DNA of 42,010 bases from JAICQM01 sp963781555 (GCA_963781555.1 CAWAGB010000007.1:1-42010); one strand, 5' to 3'; shown: positions 1 to 9,911, counted from the stretch's first letter. Notes: generated by a model from the sequence alone, not told the origin. Numbers and translations are program-made.

Positions 1-847
1 CGACGCCGGGTTCGCCTACGAGCCCGAGTCGAGCGCGGCGCTGGGCTTCGGCTTCCGCTGCGGCTTCCTGGGCCTGCTGCACATGGAGATCGTCCAGCAG
101 CGCCTGGAGCGCGAGTTCGACCTCGACCTCATCGCCAGCGCGCCGAGCGTCGAGTATCGCGTCAAGCTCGAGCACGGGACGAACGAGCTCATCGTGGACA
201 ACCCCGCCGAAATGCCCAACGCCGGCGAGATCGAGGTGATCAGCGAGCCGTGGGTGAGCGCCCAGATCATCAGCCCCACCGACTACATCGGCGCGATCAT
301 GGAGCTCGCCACCACCCGCCGCGGCACGTTCGTCCACATGGAGTACCTGGACGAGAAGCGCGTCAACCTGCACTTCGAGATGCCGCTCGGCGAGCTGATC
401 ATCGACTTCTACGACCTGCTCAAGAGCCGCACCTCGGGGTACGCCAGCCTCGACTACGCGTACCTCGGCTATCGGCCCGGCGAGCTGGTGAAGCTGGACG
501 TGCTGGTCGCCGGGGAGCCGGTGGATGCCCTCTCGCTGATCGTCCATCGGTCCAACGCGTATCGCTCCGGCAAGGCGCTGGTGGACAAGCTGAAGGAGCT
601 GATCCCGCGCCAGATGTTCGAAGTCCCGATCCAGGCGGCCATCGGCTCGCATATCATCGCCCGCGAGACCATTCGAGCCATGCGCAAGAACGTGCTCGCC
701 AAGTGCTACGGCGGCGACATCACACGCAAACGCAAGCTGCTCGAGAAGCAGAAGGAAGGGAAGGCCCGCATGAAGCGGATCGGATCGGTCGAGATCCCGC
801 AGGAAGCCTTCCTGGCCGTGCTGCGCATGAACGAGGACGCGACATGA
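1..847 (+). CDS. lepA: Elongation factor 4 (LepA), C-terminal part
   Basis: Ribosome-associated GTPase that back-translocates or remodels stalled ribosomes; cytoplasmic. The window starts inside the gene, with codons in phase from base 2. The G domain is missing. What remains begins in the domain-III region (LGFGFRCGFLGLLHME) and runs through the EF-G-like domain to the LepA-specific C-terminal domain. The hallmark CTD stretch AKCYGGDITRKRKLLEKQKE lies near bases 690-755 and is diagnostic against EF-G or TypA. The stop codon overlaps the next gene's start as ATGA (844-847), so the two are probably translationally coupled. LepA followed by hemW and hrcA is the usual order in Gram-positive-type genomes. 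Confidence 0.97.
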   Translation, partial: DAGFAYEPESSAALGFGFRCGFLGLLHMEIVQQRLEREFDLDLIASAPSVEYRVKLEHGTNELIVDNPAEMPNAGEIEVISEPWVSAQIISPTDYIGAIMELATTRRGTFVHMEYLDEKRVNLHFEMPLGELIIDFYDLLKSRTSGYASLDYAYLGYRPGELVKLDVLVAGEPVDALSLIVHRSNAYRSGKALVDKLKELIPRQMFEVPIQAAIGSHIIARETIRAMRKNVLAKCYGGDITRKRKLLEKQKEGKARMKRIGSVEIPQEAFLAVLRMNEDAT

Positions 848-1506
848 GCTTTTTCGACTCGCTGCGCCTCGCGATCGCCCTCGGCCTGACCCTCTTCCTG
901 GTCCTGCTGCGCTTCGATTCGGACCGCGTCGTGCGCTCCGACTACTTCCGCTACCGCTCCAGCTGGCTGGGGCCGGCCAGCTACTACGCGCTGGTGATCG
1001 TCTTCGCCATCGGCATCGCGTTCATCCTCCCGGACGGGCGCCAGCAGCTGTTCCTCACCGGAGGCGACCCGGACCGCGCCTTGCCGATCATGCTGCTCTT
1101 CCTGGGCGTGGCCCTTGTGAACGCGGCCGGACTGGCCTACCTGCGCTACGGCGGCATCCTGCCGCTGCCCTCCGCGCTGCTGCCGGATCGCATCATGGGC
1201 GCGCTCATGAATGCGGTGGCGGAGGAGATCCAGTTCCGCTCCATCGTCTTCGGGATGCTCATGTTCGCCGGCGTGCCGATCGAATGGGCGCTCATCCTCC
1301 AGGCGCTGGTCTACGGCTTGGCCCATCGCCGTCTCTGGCAGGAGCGTGACTGGTACTTCCTCGCCGGTTCGGTGCTGCTCGGCTACGGCGCCGGGCTGGC
1401 GACGTGGCAGGCGGGATCGGTGATCCCGGCCATCGTCGGCCACTTCGCGGTCAGCATGGCCTTCTTCGCCTTCGCCGGGGGACGGCTCCGCCAGCGACCG
1501 ATCTAG
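844..1506 (+). CDS. CPBP-family intramembrane metalloprotease
   Basis: A 220-residue polytopic membrane protein. Hydrophobic segments lie near residues 7-22, 44-62, 82-100, 133-160 and 172-212. The CPBP (Abi/Rce1-like) motifs are all present: EEIQFR with E127, E128 and R132, then YGLAH with H161, then GH with H200. Known members are glutamate-type intramembrane proteases that process prenylated proteins or bacteriocin-related peptides. The substrate here is unknown. The ATG overlaps the lepA stop (ATGA), which fixes the start and suggests cotranslation. Only 21 bases separate it from hemW. Confidence 0.88.
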   Translation: MSFFDSLRLAIALGLTLFLVLLRFDSDRVVRSDYFRYRSSWLGPASYYALVIVFAIGIAFILPDGRQQLFLTGGDPDRALPIMLLFLGVALVNAAGLAYLRYGGILPLPSALLPDRIMGALMNAVAEEIQFRSIVFGMLMFAGVPIEWALILQALVYGLAHRRLWQERDWYFLAGSVLLGYGAGLATWQAGSVIPAIVGHFAVSMAFFAFAGGRLRQRPI

Positions 1507-1511
1507 CCGGC

Positions 1512-1517
1512 TACGCT
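1512..1517 (+). promoter_or_regulatory. Possible -10 element for hemW
   Basis: TACGCT lies 10 bases before the hemW ATG, and no Shine-Dalgarno is visible. It fits the recurring TANNNT-close-to-ATG pattern seen across the window. No good -35 is present, so this is a weak call. Confidence 0.35.
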
Positions 1518-1527
1518 GACGCGCGGC

Positions 1528-2709
1528 ATGCCGCCTCATCACCTCTACCTCCACGTTCCCTTCTGCCGGCTTGTCTGCGCGTATTGCGACTTCGTGACCG
1601 TCGGCGGGCGGCGCCACGACATCCCGCGCTACGTGGACGCGCTGCTCGTCGAGCTGGCCCTGCGGCCCGCGCCGGGCGAGTTGCGGACCATCTACTTCGG
1701 GGGCGGCACGCCGTCCCTCCTGCCCGCTGACGCAGTCCGGCGCCTCATCGGGGCGGTCATGGACCGATGGAGCGGCGGCACGGCGCTCGAGGAGGTCACC
1801 CTGGAGGCGAACCCGAGCGGGCGCGAGGCGCCCGACTGGGTCGCGCTGCGCGGCGCGGGGGTGACCCGCATCAGTCTCGGCGTCCAGTCCCTGCGGGACC
1901 CGGAGCTCGTCGCGCTGGCGCGCGGCCACAGCGTCGATGAGGCGCGCCGGGCGTACGCGGCAGCACGCGCGGCCGGATTCGACAACGTGAGCATCGACCT
2001 CATCTACGGCATTCCGGGCCAGACGCTCGACGACTGGGCCGATGGGCTGCGCCGCGCCCTCGCGCTCGACCCGGCGCCCGACCACCTCAGCCTGTACGCC
2101 CTCCAGCTGGCCCTGGCCCCCGACGAGTGGGCCGCGCCGCCGCGGCCAGGAGCATTGCGCTGGCGCGAGCGCCTCGGGCGCCGCCAGGACGACGGCCTGG
2201 CGGCGGCGCAGTACCGCCTCGCCGAGGAGCTCCTCGACGAGGCCGGTTACGAGCACTACGAGCTGAGCTCATGGGCGCGCCCCGGACGCACGTCACGGCA
2301 TAACGCCGCGTACTGGGGACGCCGCGCCTACACCGGCCTGGGGGCGGGTGCCCACTCGTACGACGGGGCGGCGCAGCGGTCGTGGAACGAGCGCGACCTG
2401 GACGCCTACCTGCGATGGGTGGAGGCGGGGCAGCGGCCACTCGGCGGGGAGGAGACGCTGGGCGAGGCGACGCGCGCCTTCGAGGCGGTCGCACTCGGCC
2501 TGCGACGGGTGAGCGGCATGTCCCGCGCCGCGCACGTGGCTGAGTTCGGAGACGACGCCGCAGTCCTGATGGACGCCGGTGCCGACGAGGGCGTCGAGCG
2601 TGGGCTGATCGAGGTGAGCGGGGACGTCCTGCGGCTGTCGGCGGCGGGACGGCTGCTCGCCAACGAGGCGCTGGTGGCGTTCGCGCCGGGCACACCCGGG
2701 CCGCGTTGA
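1528..2709 (+). CDS. hemW: Radical SAM heme chaperone HemW (formerly HemN-like)
   Basis: A 393-residue radical SAM protein. The N-terminal PFCRLVCAYCDF carries the CxxxCxxC cluster ligands C13, C17 and C20 followed by DF, as in HemW. The SAM-binding YFGGGTPSLL follows, and the C-terminal HemN_C-like region holds ELSSWARPG and HNAAYWG. HemW binds heme and delivers it to respiratory proteins. It was long annotated as oxygen-independent coproporphyrinogen III oxidase, but the family lacks that activity. Its place between lepA and hrcA matches the Bacillus-type gene order. The ATG at 1528 starts directly at the conserved beta strand (LYLHVPFC), so it is well supported. Confidence 0.95.
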   Translation: MPPHHLYLHVPFCRLVCAYCDFVTVGGRRHDIPRYVDALLVELALRPAPGELRTIYFGGGTPSLLPADAVRRLIGAVMDRWSGGTALEEVTLEANPSGREAPDWVALRGAGVTRISLGVQSLRDPELVALARGHSVDEARRAYAAARAAGFDNVSIDLIYGIPGQTLDDWADGLRRALALDPAPDHLSLYALQLALAPDEWAAPPRPGALRWRERLGRRQDDGLAAAQYRLAEELLDEAGYEHYELSSWARPGRTSRHNAAYWGRRAYTGLGAGAHSYDGAAQRSWNERDLDAYLRWVEAGQRPLGGEETLGEATRAFEAVALGLRRVSGMSRAAHVAEFGDDAAVLMDAGADEGVERGLIEVSGDVLRLSAAGRLLANEALVAFAPGTPGPR

Positions 2710-2735
2710 CATCGGTCCGTGGGCGGCGGTACGAT
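2706..2735 (+). promoter_or_regulatory. Sigma-A-type promoter of hrcA-grpE-dnaK
   Basis: A perfect -35 TTGACA (2706-2711), an 18-base spacer and a -10 TACGAT (2730-2735). Transcription would start near 2742, just upstream of the CIRCE operator, which would then lie in the 5' leader. The -35 begins right at the hemW stop. This is the best promoter in the window. Confidence 0.85.
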
Positions 2736-2749
2736 CGTGCGGCACATCG

Positions 2750-2776
2750 TTAGCACTCTCTCCTCTAGAGTGCTAA
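2750..2776 (+). promoter_or_regulatory. CIRCE operator (HrcA binding site)
   Basis: A perfect inverted repeat: TTAGCACTC (2750-2758), nine bases, GAGTGCTAA (2768-2776), identical to the CIRCE consensus. HrcA binds it and represses the operon until heat stress titrates GroE away from HrcA. It sits between the predicted transcription start and the hrcA ATG, so hrcA is autoregulated. Confidence 0.97.
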
Positions 2777-2788
2777 TCGGGAGGAACC

Positions 2789-3862
2789 ATGGTCGAGCGC
2801 AGTGAACACGTGGAGCTGACGGAGCGTCAGCGGAGCGTCCTGCGGGCCGTCGTCGAGGACTACGTGCTGACGGCGGTGCCGGTTGGATCCAAGGCACTGG
2901 TGGCCCGTTACGGGATGCCGGTGAGCTCTGCCACGGTCCGCGGCGCGATGGCCGAGCTGGAGGCGATGGGCCTCCTCCAGCACCCGCACACCAGTGCCGG
3001 CCGCGTGCCCTCCGACCTCGGCTATCGGGTCTACGTCGAGTCGCTCATGCGCGAGGCGTCCCTCGACCAGGCGGACCAGCTGATGATCCGCCACCAGTTC
3101 TCGCAGGTGCAGCTGACCACGGACGAGTGGCTGCGCCTGGCGGCCTCGATCCTCGCCGCGACCACCCGCTCCGCCTCGGTGGTCACCCCGGCCCGCGCGC
3201 GCCGCGCCAGGTTCGGCCACCTCCAGCTGGTGCAGCTGGCGGATGGGTCGCGGCTGGCGGTCCTGGTGCTCGCCGATGGGAAGGTGGCGCAGCGCCGCCT
3301 CGACCGTGCCGCCATCGATCGCCTGGGGCCGGAGGCGCCCGGCCAGGCCGAGCTCGACACGGTCGCCATGCTGCTCAACGCCGAGCTGGCAGGGCTCAGC
3401 GCACCCCTCGCCCGGCGCCGCCTCGGCAAGCTTCCGCCGCTGGCGACGCACGTCGCGGAGGTCGTCGCCGGCCTGCTCGAGGAGTCGGACGGCGTGGCGC
3501 TCGAGGAGGTCTTCACCGACGGGATCATGAATGTGCTCGAGCAGCCGGAGTTCGCGCGCGGCGGCAAGCTCCGCTCGATCCTCGAGGTCATTCAGCGCAG
3601 CGACTTCCTGGAGCAGCTGTTCCCGCTGCTCACGCGCCGCGGCGGGGTGCACGTGATCATCGGCCGCGAGAACTCGAACGACGCGATGCACGAGGTGAGC
3701 CTCGTCTTCGCTCCGTACGGCGCGCCGGGCGGCTCGTTGGGCATGCTCGGCGTGCTCGGCCCCACCCGCATGCCGTATCCACGCGCGATTCCCACCGTGC
3801 GCTATCTCTCGACGCTCATGAACGAGCTCGTCACCAGCCACCCCAGCGAGACCCATGACTGA
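2789..3862 (+). CDS. hrcA: Heat-inducible transcription repressor HrcA
   Basis: A 357-residue repressor of class I heat-shock genes. The N-terminal winged helix (about residues 10-75) includes VGSKALVARYGMPVSSATVR and the conserved HTSAGRVPSDLGYRVYV. It is followed by the GAF-like HrcA domain, ending with IGREN and the conserved GPTRMPYPRAIPTVRYL. A Shine-Dalgarno GGGAGG (2779-2784) precedes the ATG. A perfect CIRCE lies directly upstream. The last eight bases overlap grpE, indicating one transcript with grpE and dnaK. Confidence 0.97.
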   Translation: MVERSEHVELTERQRSVLRAVVEDYVLTAVPVGSKALVARYGMPVSSATVRGAMAELEAMGLLQHPHTSAGRVPSDLGYRVYVESLMREASLDQADQLMIRHQFSQVQLTTDEWLRLAASILAATTRSASVVTPARARRARFGHLQLVQLADGSRLAVLVLADGKVAQRRLDRAAIDRLGPEAPGQAELDTVAMLLNAELAGLSAPLARRRLGKLPPLATHVAEVVAGLLEESDGVALEEVFTDGIMNVLEQPEFARGGKLRSILEVIQRSDFLEQLFPLLTRRGGVHVIIGRENSNDAMHEVSLVFAPYGAPGGSLGMLGVLGPTRMPYPRAIPTVRYLSTLMNELVTSHPSETHD

Positions 3863-4466
3863 CCGACCAACCAACGGCGAACCACGCCGCAGACCGCGCA
3901 CCCGCGGCGAGGAGCGCGCGGACGCCATCCCGACCCCGACGCGCCTCGAGCTCATCGACCGCATCGAGGCGCTGACCCGTGACCTGGAGGCGGCGACCGC
4001 CCGCGCCGACGAGGCGACGTACAACTGGCAGCGGTCGGCGGCCGACTTCGCCAACTTCAAGCGCCGCACCGACGAAGAGCGCAACGTGATCGGCCAGGTG
4101 GGCACCGCCCTCCTGATCAGCAAGATGCTCGGCGTCCTCGACGACTTCGACCGCGCCCTGGCCACCGTGCCGCCCGATGCCCACGAGGGCTGGGTCGAGG
4201 GCGTGCGGCTCGTCGAGCGCAAGCTGCGCACCGTCCTGGAGGCGGAGGGCGTGACGCCCATCGAAGCGCTCGGCGAGCAGTTCGACCCGAACCTCCACGA
4301 GGCGGTGGTCCACGAGCCCACGACCGAGCATCCCGACAACACCGTGATCGCCGAGCTGCAGCGCGGCTATCGGCTCAACGATCGCGTCCTGCGACCGGCC
4401 ATGGTCAAGGTCGCCAACAACCCGAATCAGATGACGAGGCCCGCCGGGGCGTCGCAAGGAGAATAG
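3855..4466 (+). CDS. grpE: Nucleotide exchange factor GrpE
   Basis: A 203-residue cochaperone that releases ADP from DnaK. The first 35 residues are basic and look disordered, followed by a long coiled coil (about 35-90) with NWQRSAADFANFKRRTDEER. The C-terminal beta domain carries the signature VTPIEALGEQFDPNLHEAV and ends GYRLNDRVLRPAMVKVA. It overlaps hrcA by eight bases. The dnaK Shine-Dalgarno (AAGGAGA, 4456-4462) lies inside the grpE 3' end. Confidence 0.97.
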   Translation: MTDRPTNGEPRRRPRTRGEERADAIPTPTRLELIDRIEALTRDLEAATARADEATYNWQRSAADFANFKRRTDEERNVIGQVGTALLISKMLGVLDDFDRALATVPPDAHEGWVEGVRLVERKLRTVLEAEGVTPIEALGEQFDPNLHEAVVHEPTTEHPDNTVIAELQRGYRLNDRVLRPAMVKVANNPNQMTRPAGASQGE

Positions 4467-4473
4467 TCAGCAT

Positions 4474-6410
<1,937 letters not shown>

Positions 6411-6433
6411 GCCTCCCATTCGTTCCGGGTGGG

Positions 6434-6472
6434 GCCCGGGCGAAGCCGCGTCATGCGGACCTTCGTCCGGGC
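6434..6472. terminator. Hairpin between convergent dnaK and mscL
   Basis: The arms GCCCGGGCGAAG (6434-6445) and CTTCGTCCGGGC (6461-6472) pair over 12 bases with one G-T type mismatch. Inside, CCGC (6446-6449) pairs with GCGG (6455-6458) around a five-base loop. It sits in the 78-base gap where the two genes converge, so a bidirectional transcription stop is likely. There is no T-run on either side. Confidence 0.65.
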
Positions 6473-6488
6473 TTCGTCACCTCGTACT

Positions 6489-6890
6489 TCACGCCTGGGG
6501 CTGGGTGCACATCGGGCAGCGGCGCGCCACGGCCGGGATCTCGGAGGCGCACTCGGTGCACGTCTTCGTCGACGGCGTCTCCTCCGTGCCGCGCTGGCGT
6601 CGCCGCTCCAGCGCGTTCATCGGGCTGATCACGAAGACGTAGATCGCAAGCGCGATCAGCACAAAGCTGATCAGCGCATTGAGGAACAGGCCCCAGTTGA
6701 TCGTCGCGCCGGAGGGCAGGGTGGTGACCACCGCGCTGAAGTCCGGGATCCCGATCAGGCCGAGCAGCGGGGTCAGGATGTTGGCCACGAACGACGTGAT
6801 GAGCGCGCCGAAGGCGACACCGATGACCACCGCGACCGCGAGGTCGACGACGTTGCCCTTCATGATGAATTCCCTGAACCCCTGGACCAT
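6489..6890 (-). CDS. mscL: Large-conductance mechanosensitive channel MscL with C-terminal zinc ribbon
   Basis: A 133-residue protein forming the homo-oligomeric pore that opens under membrane tension during hypo-osmotic shock. The N-terminal amphipathic helix and TM1 read FREFIMKGNVVDLAVAVVIG (residues 5-24), and TM2 lies near 67-90. Ordinary MscL ends in a short cytoplasmic helix. Here residues 111-128 instead add C111xxC114 ... C125xxC128, a zinc-ribbon pattern. The ATG at 6890 is chosen from the family start (MVQGFREF) and a GAGGT six bases upstream. It converges with dnaK and diverges from xth. Confidence 0.93.
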   Translation of the reverse strand: MVQGFREFIMKGNVVDLAVAVVIGVAFGALITSFVANILTPLLGLIGIPDFSAVVTTLPSGATINWGLFLNALISFVLIALAIYVFVISPMNALERRRQRGTEETPSTKTCTECASEIPAVARRCPMCTQPQA

Positions 6891-6921
6891 CGCGCGGACC
6901 TCGTGGCGGGCGTAGGCGCCG

Positions 6922-6927
6922 AGTATA
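6922..6927 (-). promoter_or_regulatory. Putative -10 for mscL
   Basis: Read on the minus strand, TATACT (6927 to 6922) lies 31 bases before the mscL ATG in the mscL-xth divergent gap. No clear -35 was seen. Confidence 0.45.
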
Positions 6928-6944
6928 GGAACCGCGCGGATCGG

Positions 6945-6950
6945 TATGGT
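6945..6950 (+). promoter_or_regulatory. Putative -10 for xth (leaderless)
   Basis: TATGGT followed by seven bases and then the xth ATG (6958). The start is preceded by GACCG and no Shine-Dalgarno. A transcript starting six to eight bases after the hexamer would begin at or next to the start codon. Confidence 0.5.
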
Positions 6951-6957
6951 TAGACCG

Positions 6958-7743
6958 ATGCGACTCGCGACCTGGAACGTCAACTCGCTGAAGGCCCGCC
7001 TCGACCGCGTGCTGGCCTGGACCGAGGCCCAGCAGCCGGACGTGCTGTGCCTGCAGGAGACGAAGCTCTCCGATGAGGCCATTCCGCTGCTCGACTTCAA
7101 GGCCCTCGGGTACGACGTCGCGCACCACGGGCTGGGCCAGTGGAACGGGGTCGCCATCGCGTCCCGGATCGGGCTCGACGAGATCGTGGCCGGCCTGCCG
7201 GCCGCCGATGGCTGGACCGATGACGGCGGCCGCTTCCTGGCCGCCACCTGCGGCGGCGTCCGGGTGGCGAGCATCTACGTCCCGAACGGCCGCGTGGTCG
7301 ACTCGGAGTTCTACCTCGCAAAGCTCGACTGGCTGGCACGGCTGTCCGCGTGGCTCGACGACAACGACCCGGCAACCCAGCTCGCGGTCTGCGGCGACTA
7401 CAACGTCGCGCCGGAGGACATCGACGTGTGGGACGTCAACGCGGTGCACGGCGCCACGCATGTCTCGCCGCGCGAGCGGGCCGCGGTGGCGAAGCTGCGG
7501 GAGTGGGGGATGGTCGACGTGGTGCGGCGGTTCCATCCCGAACCCGGGTTCTTCTCGTGGTGGGACTACCGGGCCGGGCACTTCCACAAGAACTTCGGCA
7601 TGCGCATCGACCACGTGTACGTGACCGAGCCCCTGGCGCGGCGCGCGACGGCCGCCGAGCGCGACCGAGATGCCCGCAAGCCGTCCACGTATCCGGGCAT
7701 TCCCTCGGACCACGCCCCGTTGGTGGTCGACTTCGCCGACTGA
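6958..7743 (+). CDS. xth: Exodeoxyribonuclease III (AP endonuclease)
   Basis: A 261-residue Mg-dependent exonuclease/endonuclease/phosphatase-fold enzyme that cuts DNA at abasic sites. It begins MRLATWNVNSLKARLDRVL, the canonical ExoIII N-terminus, which places the start at 6958 rather than an in-frame ATG at 6946. Further motifs are DVLCLQETKLSDE (metal-binding Glu), VCGDYNVAPEDIDVWD and the C-terminal MRIDHVYVTEPL and SDHAPLVVDF. It converges with an AlkX/YcaQ-like DNA glycosylase gene, leaving one base between the stops. That pairs an abasic-site endonuclease with a base-removing enzyme. Confidence 0.95.
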   Translation: MRLATWNVNSLKARLDRVLAWTEAQQPDVLCLQETKLSDEAIPLLDFKALGYDVAHHGLGQWNGVAIASRIGLDEIVAGLPAADGWTDDGGRFLAATCGGVRVASIYVPNGRVVDSEFYLAKLDWLARLSAWLDDNDPATQLAVCGDYNVAPEDIDVWDVNAVHGATHVSPRERAAVAKLREWGMVDVVRRFHPEPGFFSWWDYRAGHFHKNFGMRIDHVYVTEPLARRATAAERDRDARKPSTYPGIPSDHAPLVVDFAD

Positions 7744-7744
7744 T

Positions 7745-8980
7745 TCAGCCGGTTGCACGCAGGGCGGCGGCAACCTCTCGACCGGTCTTCGTGCGTGGCC
7801 ACGTCACGCGCGGCGCTCCGGTGAAGCGTCGATATGCCTCCACGGCGTCCACCAGTGCCTCCACGAACCCTGGCTCGTCCAGCGCGTTGAACCCCGCCTC
7901 GAACCAGATGCCGGCGATGCGCAGGTCCGGGTTCGCCTTCTCGCGCCGCGGCTCGATGCGCCCCACCAGCCGGTCTCCGAACAGGATGGGCAGAGCGTAG
8001 TAGCCAAACCGCCGCTTGGCGGCCGGCGTGTAGACCTCCCAGATGTAGTCGAAGTCAAACAGGGTGCGCATGAGGCGCCGGTCCCAGATGAGCGGGTCCA
8101 GCGGGGCCAGGAACGTCACGGCCGGCGGGGTCGCCTCGCGCTGCGCGACCGCGAGGATGGGCAGCTCCGCGGCGAGCAGGTAGCGCAGCCCCTTCTGGCC
8201 CTCCACCTCGGCGGCCACGAGCGTGCCGTCATCGACCAGCCCGTCGATGTGGCGACGACGGTCGGCCGTGGCGCCGGTTGCGTAGAACAGCTCCGCCTGC
8301 CCGGTCGCCGCCATCAGGCCGATGGCGCGGAATCGTGAGAGGAGGCGGTGGCGGTTGGCCTCATCCTCCGGCTCGCGGGCGGCGAGGAGGTCGGGCGGCA
8401 CCACCCGCTCGATGAGGTCGTAGAAGCGGCGGCTGCCGTCGCGGCGCGCGATGCCGACGCGGCCGGTGACGAAGAGCGCCTCGAGCACCGCGCGTGCGGC
8501 GCGGGTCGGCGCCCACCACCAGTCGATGCTGTGGCCGTGCTCCTTGAAGTCGGACGTGGAGAGCGGCCCGTCGGTCCGGATGCGCTCCATGATCGCCTCT
8601 GCCACGGCCCGCTCCTCCGCCAGGATGCGGTCGTTGTAATGGCTGGCGCTGTGCGTCCAGGCGAGCGCGTAATGCGGCAGCTCTGCCATCGGAACGATGG
8701 AGAGCATCTTGTTGTACATCTCGATCAGGCGCCGGTCGGGACCGTAGAGCCAGGCGTCGCACCACGCGCGGTCGTAGTCCGCGATCCGGGCGTGCAGCAC
8801 CAGGTCATGGTTGCGGGCACCCGGCACCTCGAGGGGATCGAACTGCAGGCTGCCGAGCCGATCCATGACGGCCAGCACCGACGCCGGCTCAGCCGGCAGG
8901 CTGCGCGGCGGCACCAGGAGGTGGCGCCGCACCAGGAAGCGGCGCGCGTGTTCGGCGGACAGGGCGAGCGGAGCGGTCAC
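7745..8980 (-). CDS. Winged-helix DNA glycosylase family protein (YcaQ/AlkX-like)
   Basis: A 411-residue member of the HTH_42 (DUF1006) family. These proteins excise alkylated bases and unhook interstrand crosslinks. The N-terminal LGSLQFDPLEV holds Q46-F47-D48, matching the Q-phi-D active-site motif of the YcaQ/AlkX branch rather than the Q-phi-Q of AlkZ. Tandem winged-helix segments (LSTSDFKEHG, RAVLEALFVTGRVGI) and the C-terminal FLAPLDPLIWDRRLM follow family expectations. The start codon is GTG at 8980 with no evident Shine-Dalgarno. It converges with xth. Function is by family; the substrate is not shown. Confidence 0.85.
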   Translation of the reverse strand: MTAPLALSAEHARRFLVRRHLLVPPRSLPAEPASVLAVMDRLGSLQFDPLEVPGARNHDLVLHARIADYDRAWCDAWLYGPDRRLIEMYNKMLSIVPMAELPHYALAWTHSASHYNDRILAEERAVAEAIMERIRTDGPLSTSDFKEHGHSIDWWWAPTRAARAVLEALFVTGRVGIARRDGSRRFYDLIERVVPPDLLAAREPEDEANRHRLLSRFRAIGLMAATGQAELFYATGATADRRRHIDGLVDDGTLVAAEVEGQKGLRYLLAAELPILAVAQREATPPAVTFLAPLDPLIWDRRLMRTLFDFDYIWEVYTPAAKRRFGYYALPILFGDRLVGRIEPRREKANPDLRIAGIWFEAGFNALDEPGFVEALVDAVEAYRRFTGAPRVTWPRTKTGREVAAALRATG

Positions 8981-9054
8981 GGTTGGAAGGAATCATGCCG
9001 CACATGCCTGCCACGGACGGTCAGCTTCTCCGTGGGTTCATTGACCGATGCGCG

Positions 9055-9060
9055 TAGGAT
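9055..9060 (+). promoter_or_regulatory. Putative -10 for the 9067 lipoprotein (leaderless)
   Basis: TAGGAT lies six bases upstream of the ATG at 9067, with no Shine-Dalgarno. It belongs to the recurring TANNNT-near-ATG set. No convincing -35. Confidence 0.42.
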
Positions 9061-9066
9061 GCCGCC

Positions 9067-9855
9067 ATGCGACGGCCAGTTGCCGCGGGGGCGATCCTGA
9101 TCCTCCTCCTCGCCGCTTGCGGCGCCCGGGCGGATCCCGGTCGCGACGTGGTGGAGCGCTGGCTGGCGGCCGCCGCCGGCGCCGAGGCGGATCGCGGCTG
9201 GAGCCTCATCGACGAGTCCGTCAAAGCCATGTCCTTCAACAGCGATGCCGACACGTACGCGGCCGCCATGGACGCCGTCGACTGGAATGCCATGAAGTGG
9301 CAGGTCGAATCGGCGCGCTCGGTGGGCAACGGCCAGACCAGCGTCACCGTGGCGGCGACGGGGACGATCCCAGACCTGTTCGACGAACACCCGCTCGCCA
9401 TCGCCCGCTGCTCAGGCGGGGCGCCCGTCGGCATGCGCTTCATGGTCGCCGACATCAACGGGCTCGGCCCGCAGATTGGCCTCGGCTTCTGGGACGGCAT
9501 GACCGACATCTGGGACTGCGCGGCCGAAGCTGAGCCGGAGTTCGAGACGAGCACTGAGACGGTCTGGGCAGGCTATGGGCTGGAGATCGCCAACAACACC
9601 GAGCTGCCGGTGACGTTGGTGAGCGTCAACGGCCGCGACACCGACGTCGATCCTTGCCAGACGCTGACATTCGAAGCCATGGCCGGTCCGCTGACGCTCA
9701 GCAACGAGCAGGGGACCATCGGCCAGGCCGGCGGGAGCGGTGAAGAGAACGTGGCCACGCGGTACGTGATCATCGGGGAGCGGGACATCTACGACGCCCT
9801 CCATCCGCCGGTCTATCCCATCCCGCCGTGCGGCGGCGTGCCGGCGGTCGACTGA
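9067..9855 (+). CDS. Hypothetical lipoprotein
   Basis: A 262-residue exported lipoprotein. Residues 1-18 form a basic n-region, a hydrophobic core and the lipobox LLLAAC with C18 as the lipidated residue. The mature part has an N-terminal region resembling small transport or lumazine-binding-like folds (ERWLAAAAGAEADRGWSLID, VTVAATGTIPDLF). A beta-rich C-terminal half (LEIANNTELPVTLVSVNG) resembles an immunoglobulin-like extracellular domain. I do not recognise a named family. It sits alone between the repair pair and dnaJ, with its own candidate promoter. Confidence 0.75.
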   Translation: MRRPVAAGAILILLLAACGARADPGRDVVERWLAAAAGAEADRGWSLIDESVKAMSFNSDADTYAAAMDAVDWNAMKWQVESARSVGNGQTSVTVAATGTIPDLFDEHPLAIARCSGGAPVGMRFMVADINGLGPQIGLGFWDGMTDIWDCAAEAEPEFETSTETVWAGYGLEIANNTELPVTLVSVNGRDTDVDPCQTLTFEAMAGPLTLSNEQGTIGQAGGSGEENVATRYVIIGERDIYDALHPPVYPIPPCGGVPAVD

Positions 9856-9865
9856 CCGACCGGGG

Positions 9866-9892
9866 CTGGCACTCCGGCCTGCCGAGTGCCAA
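9866..9892 (+). promoter_or_regulatory. CIRCE-like operator upstream of dnaJ
   Basis: CTGGCACTC (9866-9874), nine bases, GAGTGCCAA (9884-9892). The two arms are near-perfect inverted repeats and match the CIRCE consensus TTAGCACTC-N9-GAGTGCTAA with three changes. It lies just upstream of the dnaJ -10, so HrcA bound here would block RNA polymerase. It places dnaJ under the same repressor as hrcA-grpE-dnaK despite the intervening genes. Confidence 0.88.
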
Positions 9893-9896
9893 TCGG

Positions 9897-9902
9897 TATA
9901 AT
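9897..9902 (+). promoter_or_regulatory. Consensus -10 of dnaJ (leaderless)
   Basis: A perfect TATAAT, nine bases before the dnaJ ATG at 9912. Initiation about seven bases downstream would give an almost leaderless mRNA. No Shine-Dalgarno is present. The -35 is poor and would overlap the CIRCE-like operator. Confidence 0.7.
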
Positions 9903-9911
9903 CGCCGACCG

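Noticed and set aside
706..2256. Long minus-strand open frame (516 codons) opposite the CPBP gene and hemW
   Set aside because: Arg/Glu/Gln/His-biased composition typical of antisense frames in GC-rich DNA; both plus-strand genes have clear family motifs.
2765..4342. 525-codon minus-strand frame opposite hrcA and grpE
   Set aside because: Low-complexity antisense composition; overlaps two certain genes.
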